From Streptomyces sp. NBC_00568 (GTDB lineage Bacteria; Actinomycetota; Actinomycetes; Streptomycetales; Streptomycetaceae), in assembly GCF_026341855.1 (NCBI RefSeq), contig NZ_JAPENW010000001.1, positions 7,352,788 through 7,416,787 of the forward strand: a DNA stretch of 64,000 nt, read 5' to 3'. The position numbers and the translations under genes were made by a program. Position 1 is the stretch's first letter. Each line of letters begins with the position of its first letter. The notes beneath the pieces are model-generated. The model did not search any database. It had not been told where the DNA came from and worked only from the letters and a program-made list of their open reading frames with translations. This document shows positions 44,532 through 52,976 of this stretch, in pieces.

Positions 44532-44966
44532 ATGAGCGATGGATCGATGCGTGACGCCTCCGTGGTCGTGGCGCGCGACTCAAACGGCCTTGTTGCACTG
44601 CTGAGCGCCGACTTTCCCGCCCACGGAGGCGAGTACCTGTTCCTGCCCGGCGGGCGCCGTGAAGACGGAGAGAGCGCGCTGGACTGCGGCCGCCGCGAGC
44701 TGCGCGAGGAAGCCGGAGTGAGTGCCGGGCAATGGCGGCAGCTGGGATCACACGCCATCACGCTGAGCTCTCCGGCACGCGTCCACATCTACGAGGCCCG
44801 AGACCTGACACTCGGCGCCCAGGAACTCACCGAGACGGAGCAGGACTTCAAGCTGATGTGGTGGCCGATGGCCGATGCGCTGCAAGCTGTGCACGACGGG
44901 CGGTTCCTCCTCCCCGCCGGGCCGCTGGCCCTGCTCCTCTCAGATCACCGCCCTGCGAACAGCTGA
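44532..44966 (+). CDS. Nudix hydrolase
   Basis: 144 aa. A complete Nudix box is present: GGRREDGESALDCGRRELRE followed by EAGV (Gx5Ex7REUxEExGU). YLFLPGG precedes it. It should hydrolyse a nucleoside diphosphate linked to some moiety. It lies 18 bases after the phosphatase-like gene on the same strand and is the last intact gene of the run. Confidence 0.9.
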   Translation: MSDGSMRDASVVVARDSNGLVALLSADFPAHGGEYLFLPGGRREDGESALDCGRRELREEAGVSAGQWRQLGSHAITLSSPARVHIYEARDLTLGAQELTETEQDFKLMWWPMADALQAVHDGRFLLPAGPLALLLSDHRPANS

Positions 44967-44982
44967 GGGGGGTGAACCGGAG

Positions 44983-45251
44983 TCCCTGACCTGGCTGAAG
45001 ACCACCACCGAGGCCATGTTCCCCAGGATCGACCTACCGGACCTGCTGTTCGAGGTCCACTCCTGGACCGGCTTCCTCGACTCCTTCGGCCACGTCTCCG
45101 AAACCGCCGCACCCGTATGGAGGGCCTGCTCGTCTCCATGGTCGCCCTGCTGGTCTCCCAGAGCTGCAGCATCGGCCTGACCGCGGTCATCGACCCGAAC
45201 AACAAGGCGCTGACCCGCTCGCACGTCGACCAGAACTACGTGCGCGCCGGC
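44983..45251 (+). pseudogene. Tn3-family transposase remnant
   Basis: One frame reads SLTWLKTTTEAMFPRIDLPD then LLFEVHSWTGFLDSFGHVSE. Another frame continues MEGLLVSMVALLVSQSCSIG and LTAVIDPNNKALTRSHVDQN. These are consecutive parts of the C-terminal Tn3-family transposase domain with a frameshift near 45115. The rest of the transposon is missing. Confidence 0.75.
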
Positions 45252-45700
45252 ACCATCGCAACGGCGACGCCGCCCAGTCCCGCATCGATCAGGTGCAGCG
45301 CCCTCCTCGTTTCGCCGCAGCGGGTCTCGCACTCTGCCTGGACCGCGTCCAGCCACGCGAGCAGCTCGACTGATGCCGGGCCAGGGCGAGCGTAAGCACG
45401 GGTGGCAAGCATTCGTTCGAGGCCGCATCCTGGTCGCTCTTGCAGGCGGGGATGAACGCCGGGTGCGCAAGGATCGCATCGCCCAGCAGCGCCTGCAGAG
45501 CACGCAGCAAGGTCTGATCGGCACGGTCCGCGTCGCACAGGTCGAAGAACTCGATCCACCCCACAAGCAGCCACGCCTGCGCGAGGACGGCCGCGGTGCG
45601 CTGCTTGGTCTGCTTGGCAGCCTCCTGCAGCAGGGCACAACCCAGGGCCCGCGCACGTGGAGACCGAGCGGAAAGGGCGTCAACGCCCACGAGGTCTGGC
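45236..45700 (-). pseudogene. Frameshifted C-terminal fragment of a TPR-type regulator
   Basis: Minus-strand reading gives QRTAAVLAQAWLLVGWIEFF and ADQTLLRALQALLGDAILAH in one frame, then RAYARPGPASVELLAWLDAV with QAECETRCGETRRALHLI in another after a shift near 45385. The helical repeats resemble the C-terminal part of Streptomyces XRE/TPR regulators. The fragment ends where the Tn3 remnant begins. It has no clear start of its own; an overlapping frame begins at 45777. Confidence 0.5.
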
Positions 45701-45703
45701 TGT

Positions 45704-46492
45704 TCAGGATCGGTCCTCGGGAGCTTCGCCGACAACCCACCACTCGTCTGCGTCTGACTCGTCCAAGTCGCGTGCAAGGCTGTCGATCATGCGGCCAATC
45801 CTGCTTTCCACCGATCTCTCCGGCAGGCTGGCTCGGTGATATCGGGTGGCTTCCCAGTACTCGCGGAAGATGCGGTTCTGAAGCAGCACTCTGGCATGTC
45901 CGTGGAGCTCTCCCCAGTCGAGGACGCCGGTGCGGTAGGCGTAGAGCGCGTGCACGTAGAGGGCGTTGCTGAAGAGGAGTTGGCGCTGCCGGCCCGGAGA
46001 TACGTCTGCGTCGTATGTGTCGAGAACCGCGGCGAGTTCTGGATCGTCCATGGCCTTCGCCAATAGCTCGTACTGCATTCGGTAAGCGGCCGTTTGGGCG
46101 TCTTCGCTTCGGAAGCGGGACAGTGTCTTGGCGCGCTTACGCGCATTCCGGAGGGTGGTGATTCGCCGCTTCGCTTCTCCGCCTTGTCCTGCAAGGCTCC
46201 CGGCTGCCTGCATGCGCTCGACCGCCGCCGCTGCCCCGGCGGAGGCAAGTCCCTTCGCCTTCCGCAGCCCCTCAGTCAGCGCACTGGAGCGCCGTGCAGG
46301 CCGGGCGGAAGAACGCAGCAGTACAGCGTGCCGGCTGACGAACGCGTCAATGTCCTCGATAGTCGGAGCCCGGCGCAGTCCCACCTGTGCGATATCTTCC
46401 GCAGCCGCTCGAAGAGACTCGGGCGTGGCGTCGTCGAAGACTCCGGCAAGCATGTGTCGGATGACCTGCTCTGTAGGTGTTCTCTCAGTCAT
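45704..46492 (-). CDS. DUF6082-like protein
   Basis: 262 aa from the ATG at 46492, which overlaps the upstream stop (ATGA). The last 120 residues carry the DUF6082-type core: LLFSNALYVHALYAYRTGVL, DWGELHGHARVLLQNRIFRE, then YWEATRYHRASLPE. The N-terminal half is helical and basic (AKRRITTLRNARKRAKTLSR). Function unknown; third gene of a small minus-strand operon with a membrane protein. Confidence 0.75.
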   Translation of the reverse strand: MTERTPTEQVIRHMLAGVFDDATPESLRAAAEDIAQVGLRRAPTIEDIDAFVSRHAVLLRSSARPARRSSALTEGLRKAKGLASAGAAAAVERMQAAGSLAGQGGEAKRRITTLRNARKRAKTLSRFRSEDAQTAAYRMQYELLAKAMDDPELAAVLDTYDADVSPGRQRQLLFSNALYVHALYAYRTGVLDWGELHGHARVLLQNRIFREYWEATRYHRASLPERSVESRIGRMIDSLARDLDESDADEWWVVGEAPEDRS

Positions 46493-46782
46493 GTTCGCCG
46501 TCGCCACCAAGACATCGAGGGACGTTGTGTACCGCAAGCCCAACACTTGTGTGCCCGCGCCAGACCATGCGCCAACATGCGCGCTATGTCCTCAGCGCGG
46601 CGCTCTGCCTCCCTGCGATCCAGCGACTCCAATTCCCGAGCGTGGTCGGCTATATACCGGATCGTGCGCGTCCAATGATCCTTCGCCAGCTGAACGTTGC
46701 CCCGATGAGGATTGTTGATGAAGTCATCCGCGAACCTCGCTGCGTCGCCTCCTTCGGCGGCCAGGTCGTCCAGGGATCTCAT
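46489..46782 (-). CDS. Small hypothetical protein
   Basis: 97 aa; the ATG overlaps the upstream stop and its own stop overlaps the next start, so all three genes here are coupled. It begins MRSLDDLAAEGGDAARFADD and contains FINNPHRGNVQLAKDHWTRT, mainly helical, with a C-terminal CWAC pair. No family recognised. Confidence 0.65.
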   Translation of the reverse strand: MRSLDDLAAEGGDAARFADDFINNPHRGNVQLAKDHWTRTIRYIADHARELESLDRREAERRAEDIARMLAHGLARAHKCWACGTQRPSMSWWRRRT

Positions 46783-47195
46783 GTACCACCGCCAGCGGCC
46801 GGGGGTCCCGGGCCACCGGACTGGCTTTGCATCCGGTCCAGCAGCTCGGCAATGTCGGTCGAACGGCGACGCTCGATCTGCCGGGTGACGAGATACCCGG
46901 CTGCCGCTCCGGTCAGGCCCGGTACCAGTAGCCATCCCGCCAGGGAGAGGAGGTAGCCGTACCAGGGATGGCGGGAGCTGGCGGGCGCTGTCAGACCCAC
47001 CAGGACCTCGTACGCCGTGGACCACCCCAGTAAGAAGCCTCCGAATAGATACAGGACGCCGAAACCAGCGAGCCACACGGACGCCCGTGTCAGCAGCCAG
47101 TGATGAGCCCGGTTCAAGAAGGCGACGGATCGGACGAGATCCCGCACTTCCTCCCGCAGGGTGTCACTCGGCACGCCGGGTGCGGGAGAAGCCAT
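46779..47195 (-). CDS. Two-span membrane protein
   Basis: 138 aa from the ATG at 47195 (AGGG upstream); a longer start at 47267 is possible. A helical N-terminus (LREEVRDLVRSVAFLNRAHH) precedes a membrane segment (VWLAGFGVLYLFGGFLLG) and a second one (YLLSLAGWLLVPGLTGAAAG). A short RQIERRRSTDIAELLDRM tail follows. First gene of the three-gene operon; probably anchors it to the membrane. No family recognised. Confidence 0.65.
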   Translation of the reverse strand: MASPAPGVPSDTLREEVRDLVRSVAFLNRAHHWLLTRASVWLAGFGVLYLFGGFLLGWSTAYEVLVGLTAPASSRHPWYGYLLSLAGWLLVPGLTGAAAGYLVTRQIERRRSTDIAELLDRMQSQSGGPGPPAAGGGT

Positions 47196-47903
47196 GACCC
47201 TAACGTAGCGAAGCGGCCGCGTTCCGTCAGCACCACCTAGGGTTATCGCATAAGTGTGCGGTTCCATTAGGCGTGCTGCGCGATCTCTACGGCGTTCTGC
47301 AACACGCTTTCACTTGCCTCGATCGACCCGCCTGCCGCGAATGACTGCGGATCGACGTGCCACACCCTTGGCTGCGTTCGGTCTACTGTTCGGCTACTTC
47401 GAGTTGCTGTGCTGGATATCGGGATACCTCAGCGGCCTATTCGGCGAGGCTTCCAGGCGTCCGCTCGGGATCGGCGGTCCGAGCGTTGCGGCCCCTGGAT
47501 AGGCGGGGTGCATCTCGTGGTCTGCGCCGGACACGAGCACGGACGGCAGTCCGACGCCCCCACATCCCTGGCCCTGCCCGGTTACACATCCTGCAGCTGG
47601 CACAGAGGACGGAGATCTCGATGCCGTCGGACTGTGGACCTTCGACGGCTCCACCACCATCGCCCACACCTCGGGCGCTGTGAAGCGGATCGGCCCGCAA
47701 GGGCTGTGGGAGGTGCCGTGCATCTCTGGCCTCGGGTGTACGGCAAAAGCTCTACGGAGAGCTTGTTGGCGCCCCCGACATTCAACTCTGCGCCCCTCCT
47801 TCCAGGTTGAGTGAGCAGAATCCTTGGTGGACGGGCATGGCGAGGTTCTCCTGCACGGCTCAGGGAATCCGCGTTCGAGCTGACCTGGGGTGGGGTGCGA
47901 CAG
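47196..47903. other. Gap with a possible gene remnant
   Basis: About 700 bases without an intact gene. On the plus strand 47610-47710 reads AVGLWTFDGSTTIAHTSGAV then KRIGPQGLWE, similar in pattern to the end of Streptomyces FxLD-type methyltransferase proteins, but it has no start and soon loses the pattern. The rest shows no clear signal. Confidence 0.35.
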
Positions 47904-48416
47904 GTGGATGTCTCGACGGCAATCAACGTTGGAGCCGTCGCCGTGTCGATCTTCGCGTTGGCCGTGTCCTCGTGGCTGGCAAAGAACCAGTTCGCGGCCC
48001 AGCGGCATGGAAACCACGTCGGTCCGCTGATTGAGCTCCTCACCGAGTTCCGCTCGCTTGAGTTTCATCGCAACTACGCCTTCATCCGTGACGAATTGCC
48101 GATGATGTCCAGCGACGGAGGAATCTCAGGGCTCGACGAGCAGGTGCAGCGGAAGATCTATGACGTTGGATACTTCTTTCAACTCTACGCAATATTGGTC
48201 TATTTGGACATCATGGACGAGCGGTCCGTCAGCGCACTGCTGCGCCATCAGTGCATTGAGGTCTGGACGGCTCTGGAGCCGTTCGTCAGACAGGAGAGGG
48301 CACTCCGAGGCCTGCCAGAAGGCGCCATTCTCAACAAACTTGAGGTCTTCGTCGCCCGGCTACTAGCCAGTCCTCCCAGTGATGTACCGAGGCTGGCTCT
48401 GCGGCGTCGCCGTTGA
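47904..48416 (+). CDS. Single-span membrane protein (DUF4760-like layout)
   Basis: 170 aa from a GTG at 47904; a longer frame begins at 47811. A membrane helix at the start (INVGAVAVSIFALAVSSWLA) is followed by a helical cytoplasmic domain (LIELLTEFRSLEFHRNYAFI, VGYFFQLYAILVYLDIMDER, ALLRHQCIEVWTALEPFVRQ). This is the arrangement of small DUF4760-like proteins of unknown function. GC content is a little lower than its neighbours. Confidence 0.65.
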   Translation: MDVSTAINVGAVAVSIFALAVSSWLAKNQFAAQRHGNHVGPLIELLTEFRSLEFHRNYAFIRDELPMMSSDGGISGLDEQVQRKIYDVGYFFQLYAILVYLDIMDERSVSALLRHQCIEVWTALEPFVRQERALRGLPEGAILNKLEVFVARLLASPPSDVPRLALRRRR

Positions 48417-48534
48417 CTCTGGGCGTGGACCGAGAAGTCGCCAGTGAAGCGGGGCCCGCTCGAGCCGGCCGAATCGTTCTGAAGCCCAAGCTTTCACAAC
48501 GCCTACAACGCTGGCCTCTGTTGGGCTCACATGT

Positions 48535-49545
48535 TCATCTTTTATGAGGTTCGCCGGCAAGGCGGTGGACCGTGGTTCGGAAGACGACCCATACCCCATC
48601 GCTCACGCGCAAGGACCGGGCCAGCATGAGGCTTTCCAGGTCTGATGGCCATTGGGTGGCTGCTGTCCAGCGGGCTCCGGACAGGCGGAGGAGGCCGCGG
48701 CCAGTGTGTTGCCAGGGCCCGGTGTCGATGTCGTCGAAGACGGCACCGCTGAGATCGGCTTCCTCGAAGTCGGTCTTCCAGAGCTGGGCACCAGTGAGGT
48801 CGGCGTCCCGCAGGTCTGCGCCGGCGAGGACGGCGCCGCGCAGATCGGCACCTCTCAGGTTGCAGCCGCGGAGTTGGCCGCTCTTGAGCTGCTGTCGCCG
48901 CAGGTCTGTGCCGCTGAGGTCGGCCTCCTCCAGATTGGCAGTATGAAGGGCTGTTCGCAGACGCGCGTTTCTCAGATCGGCGCCGTGCAGGTCGGCATGG
49001 TGCAGGTCGGCGTTTCTCAGGTCGGCGCCTTGGAGGTCTGCGCTGCGTAACGTCGCGTCAGAGAGCACCGCTTCGCGTAGGTCCGCACCCGTGAGCCGGG
49101 CGTGGGCGAGGGTTGCTTTCGGCAGGCGTGCGTTGCGCAGATCGGCGTCCGTCAGGTCCGCGTGCCGAAGGTCGCAGTTGTTCAGATGGGCATCCCTCAG
49201 ATCGGCACTGCGCAGACCAGTACCCTCCAGGCTCGCCGAGGTGAGATTGGCTACCTGAAGATTGGAGCTGTCGAGGTCGGCGTCCCTGAGATCCGCGTCG
49301 CGCAGATCAGCCCCGCGCAGATTTGCCCCAGGCAGGACCGCTCCGCGGAGACTGGCCTTGTGCAGCCCCACGTTCACGAGCAGTGGGCTCTGACTATCCC
49401 GGGCCCTGCCCAGGCGTTTGGACACAGTGTTCCGTTGGCGCGCGCTGGGTGTGCCGGGACTGGCACCGGTCTGAAAGGCTGGTGCACGACGCGAGAGAAC
49501 GGAGACGATACGGCCGACGAAGCTGTCTGCACGCACAGCGGTCAC
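48535..49545 (-). CDS. Pentapeptide-repeat protein
   Basis: 336 aa; the ATG at 49545 overlaps the upstream stop. From about residue 63 to 275 it is a run of A(D/N)Lxx repeats (for example LRGADLRDADLRDADLDSSN and LTDADLRNARLPKATLAHAR), forming a right-handed four-sided helix. The last 60 residues leave the repeat (WTAATQWPSDLESLMLARSL). Some such proteins mimic DNA and protect gyrase; others are sensors or effectors. The coupling with a membrane protein suggests a two-gene unit. Confidence 0.9.
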   Translation of the reverse strand: MTAVRADSFVGRIVSVLSRRAPAFQTGASPGTPSARQRNTVSKRLGRARDSQSPLLVNVGLHKASLRGAVLPGANLRGADLRDADLRDADLDSSNLQVANLTSASLEGTGLRSADLRDAHLNNCDLRHADLTDADLRNARLPKATLAHARLTGADLREAVLSDATLRSADLQGADLRNADLHHADLHGADLRNARLRTALHTANLEEADLSGTDLRRQQLKSGQLRGCNLRGADLRGAVLAGADLRDADLTGAQLWKTDFEEADLSGAVFDDIDTGPWQHTGRGLLRLSGARWTAATQWPSDLESLMLARSLRVSDGVWVVFRTTVHRLAGEPHKR

Positions 49546-50036
49546 TCTCCCTCAGAAGTGGCGGTTGCCGGACCGACTGCCGACTCAGAAGAGGAGAGCG
49601 AGCCTCCCGCTTGCGGCCCGTTGCGGGCTGTGTTGTCCTCCACCTGCGGCAGGAGTATGCCTTTGTCGCCGTGGACGAGGAGAGGGACCATGGTGGTCAG
49701 CTTCTCCAGCAACAAGGGTGCGGTAGCCCCCGTCAGCACGGCAATCCACGCCGAGGCCGTATGGGGTGACGTACTCACCACGGTTGCTGACAGACCTCCG
49801 CCGACCATGATGCGCAGCGTCCCGGCGATGCTGTAGGCGAGCAAGCCCGGCACGGCCAACTCCTGCGGCGGCTGGTGACCGCGACGGGTGGGAACAGCGG
49901 CCCGGTTCGGGGTGAGCGTGCTTGCCCCCACACACCACGGCAGTCTGTGCCAGCGGCGAACCGCAATGATGAAGTCGAGGGCCTCCATGGCGAAACCGCC
50001 AAAAGCGCCCCACGCCACACCTTCCCAGAGTTGCAT
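49542..50036 (-). CDS. Membrane protein coupled to the pentapeptide-repeat gene
   Basis: About 164 aa from an ATG at 50036; a longer frame starts at 50147 and no strong ribosome site separates them. Hydrophobic segments are LWEGVAWGAFGGFAMEALDF, ELAVPGLLAYSIAGTLRIMV and ASAWIAVLTGATAPLLLEKL. The C-terminus is Ser/Gly/Glu-rich. Its stop overlaps the pentapeptide gene start. No family recognised. Confidence 0.55.
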   Translation of the reverse strand: MQLWEGVAWGAFGGFAMEALDFIIAVRRWHRLPWCVGASTLTPNRAAVPTRRGHQPPQELAVPGLLAYSIAGTLRIMVGGGLSATVVSTSPHTASAWIAVLTGATAPLLLEKLTTMVPLLVHGDKGILLPQVEDNTARNGPQAGGSLSSSESAVGPATATSEGE

Positions 50037-50245
50037 GGCAGCGACGATAGGCAGGCGCACAGAAGCCAGTGGGGGATGACGGAAAGCAGGGATCCCATGA
50101 GCTGATTCGGCGCCGCTGTGCCGCTCTGAGCCCAAGACCTGACGCATCGTGACCGCTTGCTCCGCTCAAGCCCACCCCGACGGTCGCGTCCGGCGTAGCC
50201 GCGGCAACGGACCGCTGCAGGCATTGAGTCGACCCGGGGTGCCTC

Positions 50246-50476
50246 ATGCCGGCTGCACAGTACGCTTCCCTGGAACGAGCCTTGGTCTGCAAGGGGCCGG
50301 GCGCCGAACAGGAAGTGCGGATCTTCGACGCCACAGCAGGAGACTTCGTCACCCACGGGCAGGACCGCACGGCAGTCCTGGCCGACATCCGCAGGATCCT
50401 CACGTCCATCAAGCCAGAACGGCCGCTGTGGCCCGGAGATCACCTCTTGGCGGCGCCCCCTGGCGAATGCGCGTGA
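50246..50476 (+). CDS. Possible small hypothetical protein
   Basis: 76 aa (MPAAQYASLERALVCKGPGA and later TAVLADIRRILTSIKPERPL). Codon use is acceptable but there is no good ribosome site or family. It may be a fragment. Confidence 0.3.
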   Translation: MPAAQYASLERALVCKGPGAEQEVRIFDATAGDFVTHGQDRTAVLADIRRILTSIKPERPLWPGDHLLAAPPGECA

Positions 50477-50633
50477 AGCACTCACTGCGCTCGCTTCCCG
50501 TAGCGTCCTACGGCGCTGCCATCCTCGTAGCGCATGTGATGCCTCTCTCCGGAAGAAGGCTCGGCCCGTGAGGTGAGGCGAGCGCCGCGCAACGGCTCAC
50601 TCTTGGCAAGGTCAGGGAAGGCACTCGCCGGTT

Positions 50634-50858
50634 TCACGATCCGGCCCCTGGGTAACTTTCCGATAGCTCTACGTGACCGCGATGCGTGCTGTCACGCCCC
50701 GGCGAATCGAGGTAGGCAAAAGGGACAATCCCGGAAATGTAGGTGACCCCGCAAAACGGCGCTCTCCCAAAAAAATGCCTAATACGGAGAGTGCCAAAAG
50801 TGTTGCCCACTATTCCTTCGAAGTGGCTGCTCGTTGTTCTCAAAACGCTGCCACTCAT
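50634..50858 (-). CDS. Isolated 74-aa ORF with a strong ribosome site
   Basis: The ATG at 50858 is preceded by AGGAGG (50868-50873, nine bases before). The protein starts MSGSVLRTTSSHFEGIVGNT and continues FGTLRIRHFFGRAPFCGVTY. It is rich in Gly, Phe and beta-branched residues, without signal peptide. The segment has clearly lower GC than its surroundings. A plus-strand hydrophobic frame at 50743-51015 overlaps it and is a weaker candidate. Confidence 0.45.
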   Translation of the reverse strand: MSGSVLRTTSSHFEGIVGNTFGTLRIRHFFGRAPFCGVTYISGIVPFAYLDSPGRDSTHRGHVELSESYPGAGS

Positions 50859-51283
50859 GGTGATTGTCCTCCTCTCGGCGCCGGCGTGGATCTGTTGGCC
50901 ATTCCTCTCTGAACGTCGCCAGCTGGTGGTTCTCGACATGGTCCGAGCCCTCGAAGATTGGTCGCTCGGTGCGGCCGTAGAACAAGCCCGACCACCGACC
51001 GGGAAGCCAAGATAGTGAGGGTCCTGTCCGTCCATGGACGGACCCGTCCACGCGTCGTCGTAGTGCTGTGCTGCATGCGGAGACCGTCGGCGGTAGCGGT
51101 GGAGCCCCGCCAGTGGGCGGGGCTCCACGAACGATGACCGGCTCGCGCCGGGTTGGAGCCCGCCGCGGGGCGAGGTGGCGAGCCGCGTCATACCGGCCAT
51201 CGTGCAGTCTCCGGGCCCAAGCGGGGACAACGAGCCCCATACCCGAAGACCGCGATTGTGGGGACGGTGTAGTACCCGCCTCG
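50859..51283. other. Intergenic region with palindromes
   Basis: About 425 bases with no convincing gene. It contains a perfect 18-bp palindrome, GTCCGTCCATGGACGGAC, at 51026-51043 and the hairpin at 51099-51128. The lower-GC character of the 50634 ORF fades out here. Confidence 0.5.
51099..51128. terminator. Strong bidirectional hairpin
   Basis: GTGGAGCCCCGCC, loop AGTG, GGCGGGGCTCCAC: a perfect 13-bp stem, 155 bases beyond the end of the triple-module gene on its downstream side. It probably ends transcription, though no T-run follows. Confidence 0.5.
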
Positions 51284-51961
51284 TCAGCCGCGCTGCGCCT
51301 TCTGCTCGAGGATGCGCCGGCGCGTCCATGCCCGCTTGCCGCGGTCAGAGAGTCCGTCGGCTTCTTCCAGCAGCGGCAGGTTGCCCTGCGACAGGGAACT
51401 GCTGAAGGAGTTGAGACTCTTGAAGCCGAGCAGCGCTGCGGCCTGGGTACCTGCCAGCAACTCGTCAGGATCGCCGTGGGCCGGCACGTCGGGCAGCGCC
51501 GGTGCCTGCCGCGTCGCTCCCGCCCGCTTGCCCTTGCCGGGCCGGGTGGCACGCCAGTCGGCAATGGTCCGGCGGCGCCATTTCTGCCGCTTGTAGGTGC
51601 CGAGTTCCTCGACCTCGTCGGGCGCCGGGAAGTAGCCCGGGTGCTCGATCAGGTAGGTGGTGATCTGGCTGCGGTTCTTGTAGCCCAACAACTTCGCGAC
51701 CTGCGCGGCGTTCAGCAGCTCGTCCGGATCCCCGCTGGCCAGCGAAAGCTGCTGCAGACGCGAGGGCTCCCTGGCCTCGTACCAATCGCGGACTTCGGCC
51801 AAATCCCACAGCCGTGCGCGGCCGCGCTGGTGGACATGCTCGGGGAAGTCGTTCTTCTCGCGCTCCGCATACAGCGAGTTGATGCGACCGACGCTGAGAC
51901 CGAGTTCCGCGCCGAGCTCCTTGGAGTCGACGGGGTCCTGCTTCTTCGGCTTGCCGGCCAT
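51284..51961 (-). CDS. Protein with three tandem excisionase/MerR-like DNA-binding modules
   Basis: 225 aa from the ATG at 51961; a longer start at 52009 is possible. Three modules of 55-75 residues repeat the same pattern. The first is VDSKELGAELGLSVGRINSL with ARLWDLAEVRDWYEA. The second is DPDELLNAAQVAKLLGYKNR with WRRRTIADWRATRP. The third is DPDELLAGTQAAALLGFKSL with RAWTRRRILEQKA. Each resembles a small winged HTH of excisionase/AlpA type, so the protein could bind three adjacent half-sites. Regulation of an element is likely; the target is unknown. Confidence 0.75.
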   Translation of the reverse strand: MAGKPKKQDPVDSKELGAELGLSVGRINSLYAEREKNDFPEHVHQRGRARLWDLAEVRDWYEAREPSRLQQLSLASGDPDELLNAAQVAKLLGYKNRSQITTYLIEHPGYFPAPDEVEELGTYKRQKWRRRTIADWRATRPGKGKRAGATRQAPALPDVPAHGDPDELLAGTQAAALLGFKSLNSFSSSLSQGNLPLLEEADGLSDRGKRAWTRRRILEQKAQRG

Positions 51962-52080
51962 GGTGGTCGCATCCGTCCTGAGCGAGGCGGGCCGGCCTCT
52001 CCGGCCCAAAACTCATAATGGCAGCAATCTCGGAGGGGTGTCCAGCGGCCGGCGCAACCTTTCCCAACGATTGCGGCGCG

Positions 52081-52419
52081 TTAGTACGTCTCAGCAAGGA
52101 GACAGACACCCTGGCGCGCAGCATGTGCCGCCAGTTCGTCGAACGCCATCGCACCTGGAGCGTGCTGCCACGAGGCCAATGCCAGGAGGCTCAACGCCTC
52201 CTCCCGGGTTTCTGCGCCGGGGAAGCCTGCCTCCGCGCTGTTCAGACACAGCTGGCCGGTGGACAGCTCGCGGGATTGATCCGCGAGCTCCCTACGGGTC
52301 TCCTCAAGCCCCTGGTGGTAGAGAGCGTTGCCCTCGTACAGCAGTCGGCGCAGCCGTGCTTCCGCCGCGGTGGCGGACTCGGCGGCGAGCTGCAGGAGGA
52401 GCTCCGTGATGGTGGCCAT
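52081..52419 (-). CDS. Small helical hypothetical protein
   Basis: 112 aa from the ATG at 52419 (AAAGG upstream). Helical: MATITELLLQLAAESATAAE, ARLRRLLYEGNALYHQGLEE, AREEALSLLALASWQHAPGA-like C-terminal part. It lies 119 bases upstream of the triple-module gene on the same strand. No family recognised. Confidence 0.55.
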   Translation of the reverse strand: MATITELLLQLAAESATAAEARLRRLLYEGNALYHQGLEETRRELADQSRELSTGQLCLNSAEAGFPGAETREEALSLLALASWQHAPGAMAFDELAAHAARQGVCLLAETY

Positions 52420-52976
52420 GACAGTCAGTATGCCTTTCAGGCGGGACCGCCGAAGGGGGCGGTGAGAGCGGCGCGCGGGGGCAGACGGCCGGGGCGCGGC
52501 CGCGGCGCTCCGAGCGCGATCAACTGCTCTTGGGTGTAGCGGTGTCCTGTACTTGGCGGCGGATCTTCTGCGCGGTCTGGGAAGGCGCACCGCATCCGGC
52601 GTCCTGGTGATGCCCGGACACGTCAGCTACCCCTATCGCAGTGCCGATGAGGTCTCCAAACCGCTCAACCGGACGGAGGTCGAGGACGCCGTCCACTTCC
52701 AGCACCGCACCATCGAGCGAACGGCGTACGCGTCAGGGACACGCGCCCGAGCGCGGTGCGGCCGCGCCGATGCCGCTGTAGACCTCCTGGAACGCCTCCG
52801 TCACCTCGGCGGTGAGCCGGGCGGTCTCTGCCTCCCCTCGTCTCGATGGGTTGGGTCCGTGTCGAGACGGAAGGAGGTGCGCGGGCGCGTCAAGGTCAAA
52901 CGAATCCGGTTCGCATGCGAGCAAGGTAGCCGCCTGACAGACTCATGGATATCGACGTACGTGGAGGCAGCATCTG
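52420..52976. other. Gap upstream of the second Trypco2 system
   Basis: 557 bases. Open frames exist on both strands (for example 52553 plus and 52733 minus) but none has a family, ribosome site and codon pattern together. The last part should contain the promoter of the peptidase-NTPase system. Confidence 0.4.

Noticed and set aside
45289..45777. An intact 162-aa minus-strand gene
   Set aside because: The protein-like pattern switches frame near 45385 and the start lies inside the neighbouring gene, so it is treated as a pseudogene.
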